Assembly (NCBI GenBank): GCA_021161995.1
Contig: JAGGZO010000064.1
Coordinates: 1-13,220 of the forward strand
DNA from: Candidatus Aenigmatarchaeota archaeon
Lineage (GTDB): Archaea; Aenigmatarchaeota; Aenigmatarchaeia; CG10238-14; SpSt-28
DNA: 13,220 nucleotides
Direction of reading: 5' to 3'
The notes beneath the pieces were generated by a model. The model was not told where the DNA came from. It made no database searches and was given only the letters and a program-made list of their open reading frames with translations. A program made the position numbers and the translations under genes. This document shows positions 1-5,448 of the stretch, in pieces; the first letter of the stretch is position 1, and each line of letters starts with the position of its first letter.

Positions 1-169
1 GTATAAATATTGTGTCTATACTCGTTGCTACCAATAATAGTTTTTTATTCGAATTTCTTAGTAAAAGGAGAACCTCATTCAAGTTTATTGAGAACTTTTT
101 TATCACGAGATATGGTAAAACTAGAGAAACAATGATTATAAGAAGTACTAATGCTCTTTTTCGTTTCAT
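1..169 (-). CDS. Flippase-like integral membrane protein, N-terminal part (AglD/YbhN, LPG-synthase-TM type), cut by window edge
   Basis: An open minus-strand frame runs from an ATG at 169 to the window edge, giving 56 residues. The N-terminus is basic (MKRKR). A hydrophobic helix covers about residues 6-22, followed by FSINLNEVLLLLRNSNKK and the start of a second hydrophobic stretch. This layout (a first helix, a short loop with an 'I-x-L-x-E-V-L-x-L-L' pattern, then 'N-x-x-x-L-L-L') is typical of the lysylphosphatidylglycerol-synthase transmembrane family. That family includes YbhN and archaeal AglD, putative lipid or lipid-sugar handling proteins. The ATG overlaps the TGA of the upstream PUA-domain gene as ATGA. 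A GGTGAG stretch eight bases upstream may act as ribosome binding site, so the two genes are probably translationally coupled. The family call rests on the N-terminus alone; that a real gene starts here is more certain. Confidence 0.6.
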   Translation of the reverse strand, partial: MKRKRALVLLIIIVSLVLPYLVIKKFSINLNEVLLLLRNSNKKLLLVATSIDTIFI

Positions 170-645
170 CGGTTTCTCACCAACTTTCTTCTGCTTGTTG
201 GGAATAGATTGATTGCTTTGTTTTCATCGACATAGCCAGCGGAACCCAAATAATAGTTATCACATTTAACTATCGGAAAAGAATGGTTTTCCACGAATAC
301 TTTCTTTATTATGATCGGATTTTTACCAAAAATATAGTCTATACAGTTTTTGATTTCTATTATGTTTTTATTTGCTTCATTTCCTATGAGTTGCGATCCT
401 TCTACTGATAACTTTATTTTGCGATTACTCTTCAATTTTCCTATCATTAATCCAGCATATACGGGGTTTGGTAGCTCTCTTATTATATTCTTGGCTTTCT
501 TTGTTGTGACCCACGCCTTTTCTTTCGATGTTATAAAAAATTCATAATCTTTCGTGTTTATTCTAACACCATAACTTTCCATAAAAATTTTGTTTAACTC
601 ATTTTTCTCAGATTTCGATAAAAATTTTAATTTCTTTATGTTCAT
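166..645 (-). CDS. nip7: Nip7-like PUA-domain RNA-binding protein
   Basis: The 159-residue protein has a mixed N-terminal domain and a C-terminal PUA-like domain. A 'P-V-Y-A-G-L-M-I-G-K-L' strand is followed by KLSVEGSQLIG and KNIIEI, close to the family pattern of a strand, 'LS-EG-QL-G', then 'KN-VE'. The last 40 residues end in 'YYLGSAGY...INLFPTSRRK', like the PUA closing segment ('FLG-G...N-P-RR') of archaeal Nip7. Nip7 binds rRNA and acts in large-subunit biogenesis; a stand-alone PUA protein related to the Nop2/RsmF tail is the alternative. An in-frame ATG exists at 666, but the TATA-like box at 671-678 would place the transcript start near 645-648. The internal ATG at 645, beginning MNIKKLKF, is therefore preferred and would be leaderless. 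The gene overlaps the downstream membrane protein by four bases. Confidence 0.68.
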   Translation of the reverse strand: MNIKKLKFLSKSEKNELNKIFMESYGVRINTKDYEFFITSKEKAWVTTKKAKNIIRELPNPVYAGLMIGKLKSNRKIKLSVEGSQLIGNEANKNIIEIKNCIDYIFGKNPIIIKKVFVENHSFPIVKCDNYYLGSAGYVDENKAINLFPTSRRKLVRNR

Positions 646-670
646 GATACCACAATAATAAATCATTCAT

Positions 671-678
671 GTTAAAAA
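671..678 (-). promoter_or_regulatory. TATA-like box of the Nip7-like gene
   Basis: On the minus strand the sequence reads AAAGTTTTTAAC, a TTTTTAA core behind a purine-rich BRE-like stretch. The gap from this core to the ATG at 645 is 25 bases, the usual distance from an archaeal TATA box to a leaderless start. This spacing is the reason for choosing 645 over the ATG at 666. Confidence 0.5.
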
Positions 679-697
679 CTTTTGTTTATTTATCAAT

Positions 698-1276
698 TTA
701 TTTTGACGATTTTCTCCTCTTATTTTTTCCGTTGATCTTTCTTAGAATTCTATTAGTTCTTTCTTCCAACTCTGCTGCTATTGATAGCGAAAATGCATAT
801 AATGTTAGTAGAAGCCATAGTACAATTACTATTCCAAATACAGCAACTATTTCGGGAACTATTGATAATAAGAATTGTTTGAATATTGAGTACAATACAG
901 CTGTTACCAGTATATAGGATAGCTGTCTGAAATTACTTCTTATTTTTCTATATCTTTGTCTTAATTTATTTTCTTCTTCATCTACTGGCGATAAACTATA
1001 AACTATGTAACCAGCAACAGCATCTGCAACCTCTCTTATTTCTCTGAATGTTAACAAAATAAATATCAATGTATATGATAGTAGCAACAGGTTGATTATT
1101 CGTGTTACTTCTATCCCGCGAATGAAAACATCTTTACCTAGCGAAAGTATTAATGGTGAAAAAACCCAAAGAAGGAATACAGCGGATAGAAACATTATGA
1201 ATCTTGGGAAACCTGACCTGAATTTTTCAACTGACTGAATATAAAGCCAATGCGTGGTTTTTTTCTCTTCTGTCAC
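698..1276 (-). CDS. Unrecognised four-helix membrane protein
   Basis: I do not recognise a family. The 192-residue protein starts with a short charged segment (MTEEKKTTHW). Hydrophobic helices lie at about residues 27-47, 58-77, 118-140 and 142-168, and it ends in a strongly basic tail (KNKRRKSSK). Between helices two and three is a charged stretch with SPVDEEENKLRQRYRKIR, likely cytoplasmic. By the positive-inside rule the tail should also be cytoplasmic. The start is GTG; a TTTTTAAA box centred 26 bases upstream fits a leaderless transcript and supports it. It is divergent from the TRAM gene and in tandem with the Nip7-like gene, with no overlap. There are no catalytic motifs, so function is open. 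Confidence 0.75.
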   Translation of the reverse strand: MTEEKKTTHWLYIQSVEKFRSGFPRFIMFLSAVFLLWVFSPLILSLGKDVFIRGIEVTRIINLLLLSYTLIFILLTFREIREVADAVAGYIVYSLSPVDEEENKLRQRYRKIRSNFRQLSYILVTAVLYSIFKQFLLSIVPEIVAVFGIVIVLWLLLTLYAFSLSIAAELEERTNRILRKINGKNKRRKSSK

Positions 1277-1298
1277 GTAATTTTTATTAAAAAATCGC

Positions 1299-1306
1299 TT
1301 TAAAAA
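1299..1306 (-). promoter_or_regulatory. TATA-like box of the four-helix membrane protein gene, possibly bidirectional
   Basis: The minus strand reads CTTTTTAAAG, centred 26 bases from the GTG start at 1276. The core is almost self-complementary, so on the plus strand TTTAAAAA could position a start near 1328, at the foot of the 1331-1355 hairpin that precedes the TRAM gene. The minus direction is well supported by spacing; the plus direction is inference. Confidence 0.5.
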
Positions 1307-1330
1307 GGTTTCTACTCAAAGATAATTTAG

Positions 1331-1355
1331 GAGAGAACTAGAAACTAGTTCTCTC
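1331..1355. repeat. Perfect inverted repeat (11-bp stem, 3-base loop) upstream of the TRAM gene
   Basis: The arms are GAGAGAACTAG (1331-1341) and CTAGTTCTCTC (1345-1355), fully complementary, with AAA between them. As RNA on the plus strand, four more outward pairs (three G-U wobbles and one A-U) could extend it. No T-run follows, so it does not look like a terminator. It could be a protein operator between divergent promoters or a 5' leader hairpin of the TRAM mRNA. Confidence 0.75.
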
Positions 1356-1401
1356 TTGGCTTGAACTCATGCTTAAAAAACGTAACTTCAAGAAAAAGCT
1401 G

Positions 1402-1599
1402 ATGAGTAAACTTCCGAAACCAGTGAAGGTAGGAGACGAATTCGATGTCACGATAAGTGAGGTCGGATCTAAAGGAGATGGTATTGCAAGGATAGAGAAC
1501 TTTGTTGTGTTCGTTCCTAATACTAAAAAAGACGATCACGTAAGGATAAAGATAACCGAGGTAAGAAATACTTTTGCTGTGGCTAAGGTCATATCTTAG
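1402..1599 (+). CDS. Small TRAM-domain RNA-binding protein
   Basis: The protein of 65 residues is essentially a single TRAM domain. It has the pattern 'V-K-V-G-D-E-F-D-V-T-I', then GSKGDGIARIENFVVFVP, then a strand with 'V-R-I-K-I-T-E-V' and 'F-A-V-A-K-V'. Free-standing TRAM proteins are common in archaea. They are known RNA binders, and methanogen members act like cold-shock RNA chaperones. An in-frame ATG at 1369 would add eleven basic residues (MLKKRNFKKKL). The start at 1402 is preferred because a TTAAAAAA box at 1373-1380 lies about 25 bases upstream, and because family members usually begin just before the 'P-V-K-x-G' segment. If transcription starts upstream, at the shared 1299-1306 box, the longer form and a hairpin leader become possible. 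Confidence 0.88.
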   Translation: MSKLPKPVKVGDEFDVTISEVGSKGDGIARIENFVVFVPNTKKDDHVRIKITEVRNTFAVAKVIS

Positions 1600-1601
1600 C
1601 C

Positions 1602-1624
1602 TTTCTGCTTTTCTTTTTTATTTT
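1602..1624 (+). terminator. Pyrimidine- and T-rich tract after the TRAM gene
   Basis: Three bases after the TAG stop begins an almost pure pyrimidine run containing T4 and T6 tracts. Archaeal RNA polymerase terminates at such T-runs without a hairpin. The second half (TTTTTTATTTTAG, about 1614-1625) is centred about 27 bases before the next ATG at 1647, so it may double as the TATA region of the PH-like gene. Confidence 0.45.
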
Positions 1625-1646
1625 AGGAATTTGAAATCAATATTAT

Positions 1647-2060
1647 ATGGAATTTAGACCATCCAGAAGAAGATTTTATACAAATTACTTAATATCAGTT
1701 TTTTTGCTTGTCATTCTCATAATCGCTAGGATAAAGAGTGTGGATACGCACGGCTTGGATTTCTTGGTGTTTGTTATTGCAATGTTGTTTATCGGGGATG
1801 CAGAAGGAAGAATATGGTACTACAGATATTTGATTGATGATGAGAAAATAGATATAATTTCGGGTATCTTCTCTAGAAGCACAGTGACAATACCATATCA
1901 TGCTGTTTCTAGAGTTGAACTGAACGAATCTGTTATTGGTAGGTTGTTGAACTTTGGTGACATTGTAATATATCCTCATTCGGGCCAAAAGATCGTTCTT
2001 CTTGGAATTGTTGAACCTCATAAGGTTTATGACTTCATCTCTGATAAACTTTCTGAATGA
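1647..2060 (+). CDS. PH-like membrane protein (bPH2/YdbS family, DUF304)
   Basis: The 137-residue protein has two hydrophobic helices at about residues 14-28 and 37-49. A soluble PH-like domain follows. Its hallmark is 'Y-x-I-D-D-E-K-I-D-I', then SGIFSRSTVTIPYHAVSRVE, then 'GRLLNFGDIVIY' and 'I-V-L-L-G-I-x-x-P-x-x-V-Y'. This is the usual order in bacterial and archaeal YdbS-like membrane proteins, in which the beta domain sits at the membrane face. Precise function is unknown; some members are linked to stress or export. The length fits single-domain members. A T-rich TATA-like tract centred near 1620 gives leaderless spacing. Its last 26 bases overlap the end of the convergent DUF72 gene. 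Confidence 0.8.
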   Translation: MEFRPSRRRFYTNYLISVFLLVILIIARIKSVDTHGLDFLVFVIAMLFIGDAEGRIWYYRYLIDDEKIDIISGIFSRSTVTIPYHAVSRVELNESVIGRLLNFGDIVIYPHSGQKIVLLGIVEPHKVYDFISDKLSE

Positions 2061-2781
2061 TGTTCTTGAATTTTATGGCGTCTCGTTTCATGAAAATATT
2101 GTTGAACATCACATAGGAATCTAATTTTGTATTGATTAAATATTCTACTATTTCTTTCAATTCTTTATTACTGTATTCGTATTTGTAATTAATTTTTCCA
2201 TTTCTGTTTTGACCATGTAATCTCAGATAAACAATTTTTTGGGGTATGGGTATTTCACTTATAACATCACCTATTATTGTGATGTTTTTGTTTATCATCA
2301 GTTTTTCTTTATCTCTGTTATCCCAACCCCTTAATTCAATTGCTATCGTTACTTTCCTTTTTGTAACACTATTCAAAAAATCTTTGGCGTTTTTTATGTT
2401 TTCTTCTGTTGGTTTGAAACTTTTAGGTAATTGAATAACCACTATTTTAGATTTTAGTATCTTAGCAATTTTCAGAGTTTTATCCCAAAATTCGAAAACA
2501 TGCTTTGCTGGTCTGAGATAACCAATTCCGTCTTTTATTTTTGATAGATATTCTTTATCTAAATTGCATTTCTTCCATGTCGGACTTTTTAACGTGTGCG
2601 TTATTCCTTGGAATGCTTTTACTGTGAATTCAAAATTTTCAGGTGCTTCTTTTCTCCATTTCTTAGCTAGTTTTTCATCTATCAATTGGTAAAATGTTTT
2701 TTGTATTTCGACTGTTTCGAAGTGTTGATAGTACTTGATTTTTGCCATACAAAATCCACAACAACCAACGAGAATTTCCAT
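2035..2781 (-). CDS. DUF72 (YecE-like) TIM-barrel protein
   Basis: The 248-residue protein starts with the archaeal DUF72 signature VGCCGF, then 'K-Y-Y-x-x-F-x-x-V-E-I-Q-K-T-F-Y-Q'. Other conserved parts are NFEFTVKAFQGITH, 'I-V-V-I-Q-L-P-K-S-F', 'I-A-I-E-L-R-G-W' and 'V-Y-L-R-L-H-G'. It ends with the 'Y-V-M-F-N-N' strand. Length is normal for the family. DUF72 proteins form TIM barrels; their reaction is not established, and nuclease or metal-dependent activity has been suggested by fold similarity. The start at 2781 is set by the signature, which normally begins at residue 3-5. It is divergent from aIF2-alpha across 45 bases, and its 3' end overlaps the PH-like gene, so neither can have a long 3' UTR without antisense pairing. 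Confidence 0.9.
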   Translation of the reverse strand: MEILVGCCGFCMAKIKYYQHFETVEIQKTFYQLIDEKLAKKWRKEAPENFEFTVKAFQGITHTLKSPTWKKCNLDKEYLSKIKDGIGYLRPAKHVFEFWDKTLKIAKILKSKIVVIQLPKSFKPTEENIKNAKDFLNSVTKRKVTIAIELRGWDNRDKEKLMINKNITIIGDVISEIPIPQKIVYLRLHGQNRNGKINYKYEYSNKELKEIVEYLINTKLDSYVMFNNIFMKRDAIKFKNIIQKVYQR

Positions 2782-2794
2782 ATTTAAGAAATAC

Positions 2795-2802
2795 TTTTTA
2801 AG
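2795..2802 (+). promoter_or_regulatory. TATA-like box of the aIF2-alpha/Nop10 unit
   Basis: TTTTTAAG ends 24 bases before the ATG at 2827, which sits in the context TTTCATG seen also before uS2. This fits a leaderless mRNA. The element is nearly palindromic (ACTTTTTAAGT). In the minus direction it would lie only 13 bases from the DUF72 ATG, which is too close, so a TTTATTAG at 2813-2820 is a better guess for that gene. Confidence 0.5.
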
Positions 2803-2826
2803 TTTGTTAATTCTAATAAAACTTTC

Positions 2827-3585
2827 ATGGTAAGAAAGATAGGCTATCCAAAGCCCGGAGATTTTGTTATTGTTACTGTGGATGAGATTACTGAATTCGC
2901 TGCGTGGTGTAAATTAGATGAATATCCACATCTAAGGGGTATGATACATGTTAGTGAAGTTGCTGGTAGATGGGTTAGAAATATAAGAGAGTTTGTGAGG
3001 GTTGGTAAGCAATATGTTGCAAAAGTCATGAAAGTAGAGCCAGATAGGAATTTTGTTTCATTAAGCCTAAAAAGAGTTAATAGATTCAACGAAAGAAGAA
3101 AATGGAATGAGTATAGAAGGGATCAAAGAGCTGAAAAAATATTGGAATTAGCAGCTGAGTCTATTGGTAAGAGTTTAGATCAGGCCTATGAAGAAATCGG
3201 TAATACAATACAAGAAAAGTATGGTAGTTTAGCTAACTTTTTTGAAGAGGCTCTTGAAGATGAAAGCGTTTTAGACGAGCTTGATGAAAAATGGAAGAAT
3301 GTAATAAAACCATTCTTGGAAAGAATGATAAAAGAGAAAATATTTGAGATAAAAGCTGGAGTAAAGGCAATTTCCCTAAAGTCAAATGGTGTAGATATGA
3401 TTAAAAAGGCACTTGGAAACTTTGGAAAAGCCGGTTTTAATGTTATCTACATAGCTGCGGGTAAGTATCTGGTTAGGAAAAAGACACAAGACCCAAAAGG
3501 TGTTGAAAAGGAGCTAAACAAGATAGCTGAGAAAATAAAGAAGAGTAAATTGTTAGACGACTTCTCATTGGAAGTGATAGAATGA
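2827..3585 (+). CDS. eif2a: Translation initiation factor aIF2 subunit alpha
   Basis: The product is the alpha subunit of the trimeric factor that brings initiator tRNA to the small ribosomal subunit. The 252-residue protein has the three expected parts. An N-terminal S1 domain (about 8-85) contains PKPGDFVIVTV, 'L-R-G-M-I-H-V-S-E-V', 'V-R-V-G-K-Q-Y-V-A-K-V' and 'F-V-S-L-S-L-K-R-V'. A helical middle domain covers about 88-170. A C-terminal alpha-beta domain (about 175-250) contains 'G-V-D-M-I-K-K-A-L' and AAGKYLVRKKTQDPKGVEKE, and binds the gamma subunit. Length is slightly short but normal. Nop10 follows with an ATGA overlap, the usual archaeal arrangement; the commonly adjacent L44e and S27e genes are not upstream here. 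Confidence 0.96.
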   Translation: MVRKIGYPKPGDFVIVTVDEITEFAAWCKLDEYPHLRGMIHVSEVAGRWVRNIREFVRVGKQYVAKVMKVEPDRNFVSLSLKRVNRFNERRKWNEYRRDQRAEKILELAAESIGKSLDQAYEEIGNTIQEKYGSLANFFEEALEDESVLDELDEKWKNVIKPFLERMIKEKIFEIKAGVKAISLKSNGVDMIKKALGNFGKAGFNVIYIAAGKYLVRKKTQDPKGVEKELNKIAEKIKKSKLLDDFSLEVIE

Positions 3586-3740
3586 CAAATATGAAAAAAT
3601 GTCCTTCTTGTGGTAGGTATACTCTAAAAGACTATTGTCCAGAATGTGATTCTAAGACAGTCAATGCTCACCCACCATCATATTCTCCTCAGGACAGATA
3701 CGGGAAATACAGAAGAAAAGAGAAATTTGGCAGTAGTTAG
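3582..3740 (+). CDS. nop10: H/ACA RNP component Nop10
   Basis: This 52-residue protein is easily missed for its size. It begins MTNMKKCPSCGRYTLKDYCP and continues ECDSKT. Four cysteines in two C-x-x-C pairs form the zinc ribbon. The tail contains AHPPSYSPQDRYGKYRRKEK, the conserved Nop10 segment that contacts Cbf5. Nop10 is a core protein of the H/ACA ribonucleoprotein, which pseudouridylates rRNA with guide RNAs. Its ATG overlaps the aIF2-alpha TGA as ATGA. GGAAGTGAT a few bases upstream resembles a Shine-Dalgarno and supports re-initiation; an ATG nine bases further on is an alternative. Gene order aIF2-alpha, Nop10, PAC2 is conserved in many archaea. Confidence 0.95.
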   Translation: MTNMKKCPSCGRYTLKDYCPECDSKTVNAHPPSYSPQDRYGKYRRKEKFGSS

Positions 3741-3750
3741 GAAAACTAAC

Positions 3751-3760
3751 TTAAATATAT
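3751..3760 (+). promoter_or_regulatory. TATA box of the PAC2-family gene
   Basis: TTAAATATAT is centred 22-23 bases before the ATG at 3778, giving a leaderless or nearly leaderless mRNA. It directly follows a small stem (AGTTAG 3735-3740, CTAACT 3746-3751) that includes the Nop10 stop codon. PAC2 thus probably has its own promoter in addition to any read-through from Nop10. Confidence 0.55.
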
Positions 3761-3777
3761 AGTGTGCAATTCATTTT

Positions 3778-4578
3778 ATGGCTACACAAATTATAGTAAA
3801 GAAAAAAGTCAGAAAACTTAAAAATCCTGTATTTCTAGAAGGTATGCCAGGCGTTGGTAACGTTGGTAGAATAGCTGCGGGCTTTTTAGTCGAAAAATTA
3901 AAAGCAGAAAAAATAGCTGAATTATATAGTTCTTATTTCCAGCATGTAACATTGATACATTCTGATGGAACCGCACATGTAATAAAGGGAGAATTTTATA
4001 TCGTAAAGGCTAATAAGAAAAATGGATTGAAGAGAGATTTAGTCATATATCTTGGCGATCAACAGAGTGAATTACCTCAAGGTACATATGAACTTGTGCA
4101 TGAAATTCTAAATTTCATAAAGAAGCTTGGTGTGAAAGAGTTGATTACCATGGGCGGGCTAAAAATGGATGTTGCTGTTGAGGATCCAATAGTTTATGGT
4201 GTTGCCAGTGATAAGAGTGTTATAAGAAAATACTCCAAATATCCAATAAATTTCAATTCAGCTAGTAAAGTGGGAAGTATAGTTGGTGCTGTCGGTTTAT
4301 TGATAGGATATGCACCGCTTTATGGTATGAAAGGAGTTAGTTTACTCGTTGAAAGCTTTGGACCTCCAATACTTCCTGATCATAAAGGAGCTAAGAAATT
4401 ACTAGAGTTGCTACAAAAGATATTGGGTGTTAAGCTAGATCTTTCGGAGATAGCAAAGAAAGCAAAAGAACAAGACATACTCAAGGAAAAAATAATGCGT
4501 GCTGGTGCCCCAGCAGAAACTGTTAAGAGAGAAAAGAAAACTGACATAGGATCTAGTAGTTTAACATATATTGGTTAG
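3778..4578 (+). CDS. PAC2-family proteasome assembly chaperone-like protein
   Basis: The 266-residue protein matches the archaeal PAC2 family. It has FLEGMPGVGNVGRIAAGFLV at residues 19-38, then 'V-I-Y-L-G-D-Q-Q' with LPQGTYELVHEIL, 'E-L-I-T-M-G-G-L', and 'S-I-V-G-A-V-G-L-L-I-G-Y-A'. Near residues 194-208 is 'L-L-V-E-S-F-G-P-P-I-L-P-D-H'. Relatives (PbaA/PbaB in archaea, Pba1-Pba2 in yeast) help assemble or bind the 20S proteasome. A helical tail follows and the protein ends L-T-Y-I-G. The tyrosine is third from the end, one place off the Hb-Y-X motif used to dock on the proteasome. The role in assembly is therefore family-based inference. It sits in the aIF2-alpha/Nop10 neighbourhood, as in many archaea. 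Confidence 0.9.
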   Translation: MATQIIVKKKVRKLKNPVFLEGMPGVGNVGRIAAGFLVEKLKAEKIAELYSSYFQHVTLIHSDGTAHVIKGEFYIVKANKKNGLKRDLVIYLGDQQSELPQGTYELVHEILNFIKKLGVKELITMGGLKMDVAVEDPIVYGVASDKSVIRKYSKYPINFNSASKVGSIVGAVGLLIGYAPLYGMKGVSLLVESFGPPILPDHKGAKKLLELLQKILGVKLDLSEIAKKAKEQDILKEKIMRAGAPAETVKREKKTDIGSSSLTYIG

Positions 4579-4608
4579 AGGGTTCCTAACCTTTCACTTT
4601 ATTTTTTG
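4573..4608 (+). terminator. Hairpin plus T-run after the PAC2 gene
   Basis: GGTTAG (4573-4578, containing the TAG stop) pairs with CTAACC (4586-4591) across a 7-base loop. It is followed by CTTTATTTTTT. This looks like an intrinsic terminator whose 5' arm is the last codon plus the stop codon. Archaea mostly rely on the T-run itself. Confidence 0.5.
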
Positions 4609-4629
4609 CCTATGGCTCGAATATTAAAA

Positions 4630-4638
4630 TTTATATTT
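4630..4638 (+). promoter_or_regulatory. TATA box of the uS2 gene
   Basis: TTTATATTT, preceded by an A-rich BRE-like stretch, is centred 26 bases before the ATG at 4660. The spacing is textbook for a leaderless archaeal transcript. Confidence 0.6.
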
Positions 4639-4659
4639 GTTTAATTCCTGTAAACTTTC

Positions 4660-5244
4660 ATGGCAGAAGAGTTATTAGTACCGGCAAAAACATATTTGTC
4701 TACTGGTGTTCAGTTTGGTAGAAGGGGAAAAACCAAGAAGATGGAAAGATTTATTTACAAAGTTAAACCAAACGGAATAGCTGTGTTCAATCTAAAAAAG
4801 ATTGATGAAAGGATAAGGCTAGTTGCTAAATTCATGGCTAAGCATGATGTTTATGTCACTTCAAGGAAGAAAATAGTTCTGAATATACTCAAGAAATTTG
4901 GTAAAATAACAGGTATAAAGGTTCATGCTGGTAGATTTTTACCAGGTACCTTTACCAATCCAAACTCTGAAAACTACTATGAGCCAGATGCCGTATTTAT
5001 AGTCGACCCGAGAGTGGATCAGCAAGCAATGAAAGAGGCAATTTTGTCAAATATACCAATAATAGCTATATGTGATTCAAACACAGATCCTGCTTATGTC
5101 GATATAATAATTCCTGGGAACAATAGAGGTAAGAAAGCATTGGGTATAATATTTTGGTTGTTAGCTAGAGAAATATTGAAAGAAAGAGGAGAAATAAAGA
5201 GTGACGACGAGTTCAAAATAAGTTTCGAAGAGTTCATAAGCTAA
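4660..5244 (+). CDS. rps2: Small-subunit ribosomal protein uS2 (archaeal type)
   Basis: The 194-residue protein is a full archaeal uS2, a component of the 30S subunit body near the mRNA exit. Family features include LVPAKTYLSTGVQFGRR with the 'T-G-V-Q-F-G' loop, 'G-I-A-V-F-N-L-K-K-I-D-E-R', AGRFLPGTFTNP, 'V-D-P-R-V-D-Q-Q-A-M-K-E-A', 'I-P-I-I-A-I-C-D-S-N-T' and DIIIPGNNRGKKA. The archaeal form is shorter than bacterial S2 because the coiled-coil insert is absent, as here. The start is fixed by the TATA spacing and by 'MAEELLVP'. The gene stands alone: the usual archaeal partners (uS9, RNA polymerase subunits, enolase) are not beside it. It ends next to the convergent Sec61-beta gene with only ten bases between stops, in a T-rich tract that could terminate it. 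Confidence 0.96.
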   Translation: MAEELLVPAKTYLSTGVQFGRRGKTKKMERFIYKVKPNGIAVFNLKKIDERIRLVAKFMAKHDVYVTSRKKIVLNILKKFGKITGIKVHAGRFLPGTFTNPNSENYYEPDAVFIVDPRVDQQAMKEAILSNIPIIAICDSNTDPAYVDIIIPGNNRGKKALGIIFWLLAREILKERGEIKSDDEFKISFEEFIS

Positions 5245-5254
5245 CTTTTTTGTT

Positions 5255-5413
5255 TTATATTATCATTCTTAGAAGTACTTCGACAGCAATAACACCAATT
5301 GTTATATAAATTAGGTGAACAGGTTTTAGTTTTATTAAATGTTTCTCTTCTTCCTCAAATCTAAACAAGCCACCCATTCCCATTGGCATGTATATTTTGT
5401 TCTTTTTTCCCAT
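5255..5413 (-). CDS. secG: Preprotein translocase subunit Sec61-beta (SecG homologue)
   Basis: This 52-residue protein is a small tail-anchored subunit of the SecYE-beta channel. It starts MGKKNKIYMPMGMGGLFRFE and continues with EEEK and IKLKPVHLIYITIGVIAVEV. The 'P-x-G-x-G-G-L-x-R-F' segment, the acidic stretch, 'I-K-L-x-P', and one C-terminal hydrophobic helix (about 33-48) match archaeal Sec61-beta in order and size. A TTTATATT box (5436-5443) lies 22 bases upstream, supporting a leaderless start at 5413. Its promoter lies just past the 3' end of the RNase P RNA on the same strand. The gene converges on uS2. Confidence 0.9.
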   Translation of the reverse strand: MGKKNKIYMPMGMGGLFRFEEEEKHLIKLKPVHLIYITIGVIAVEVLLRMII

Positions 5414-5435
5414 GTTATGGAATTATGCAAAAAGA

Positions 5436-5443
5436 AATATAAA
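5436..5443 (-). promoter_or_regulatory. TATA box of Sec61-beta
   Basis: The minus strand reads TTTATATT with 22 bases to the ATG at 5413. It sits 6-13 bases after the last paired base of RNase P helix P1, so RNase P RNA termination and Sec61-beta initiation must be very close together. Confidence 0.55.
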
Positions 5444-5448
5444 ATGGA

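Noticed and set aside
12..212. A 66-codon plus-strand frame beginning GTG behind a TATA-like stretch
   Set aside because: It is antisense to a well-supported membrane protein start and to the end of the Nip7-like gene, with no family resemblance.
664..666. Upstream ATG of the Nip7-like gene
   Set aside because: It lies only four bases after the TATA-like core and so should be upstream of the transcript start.
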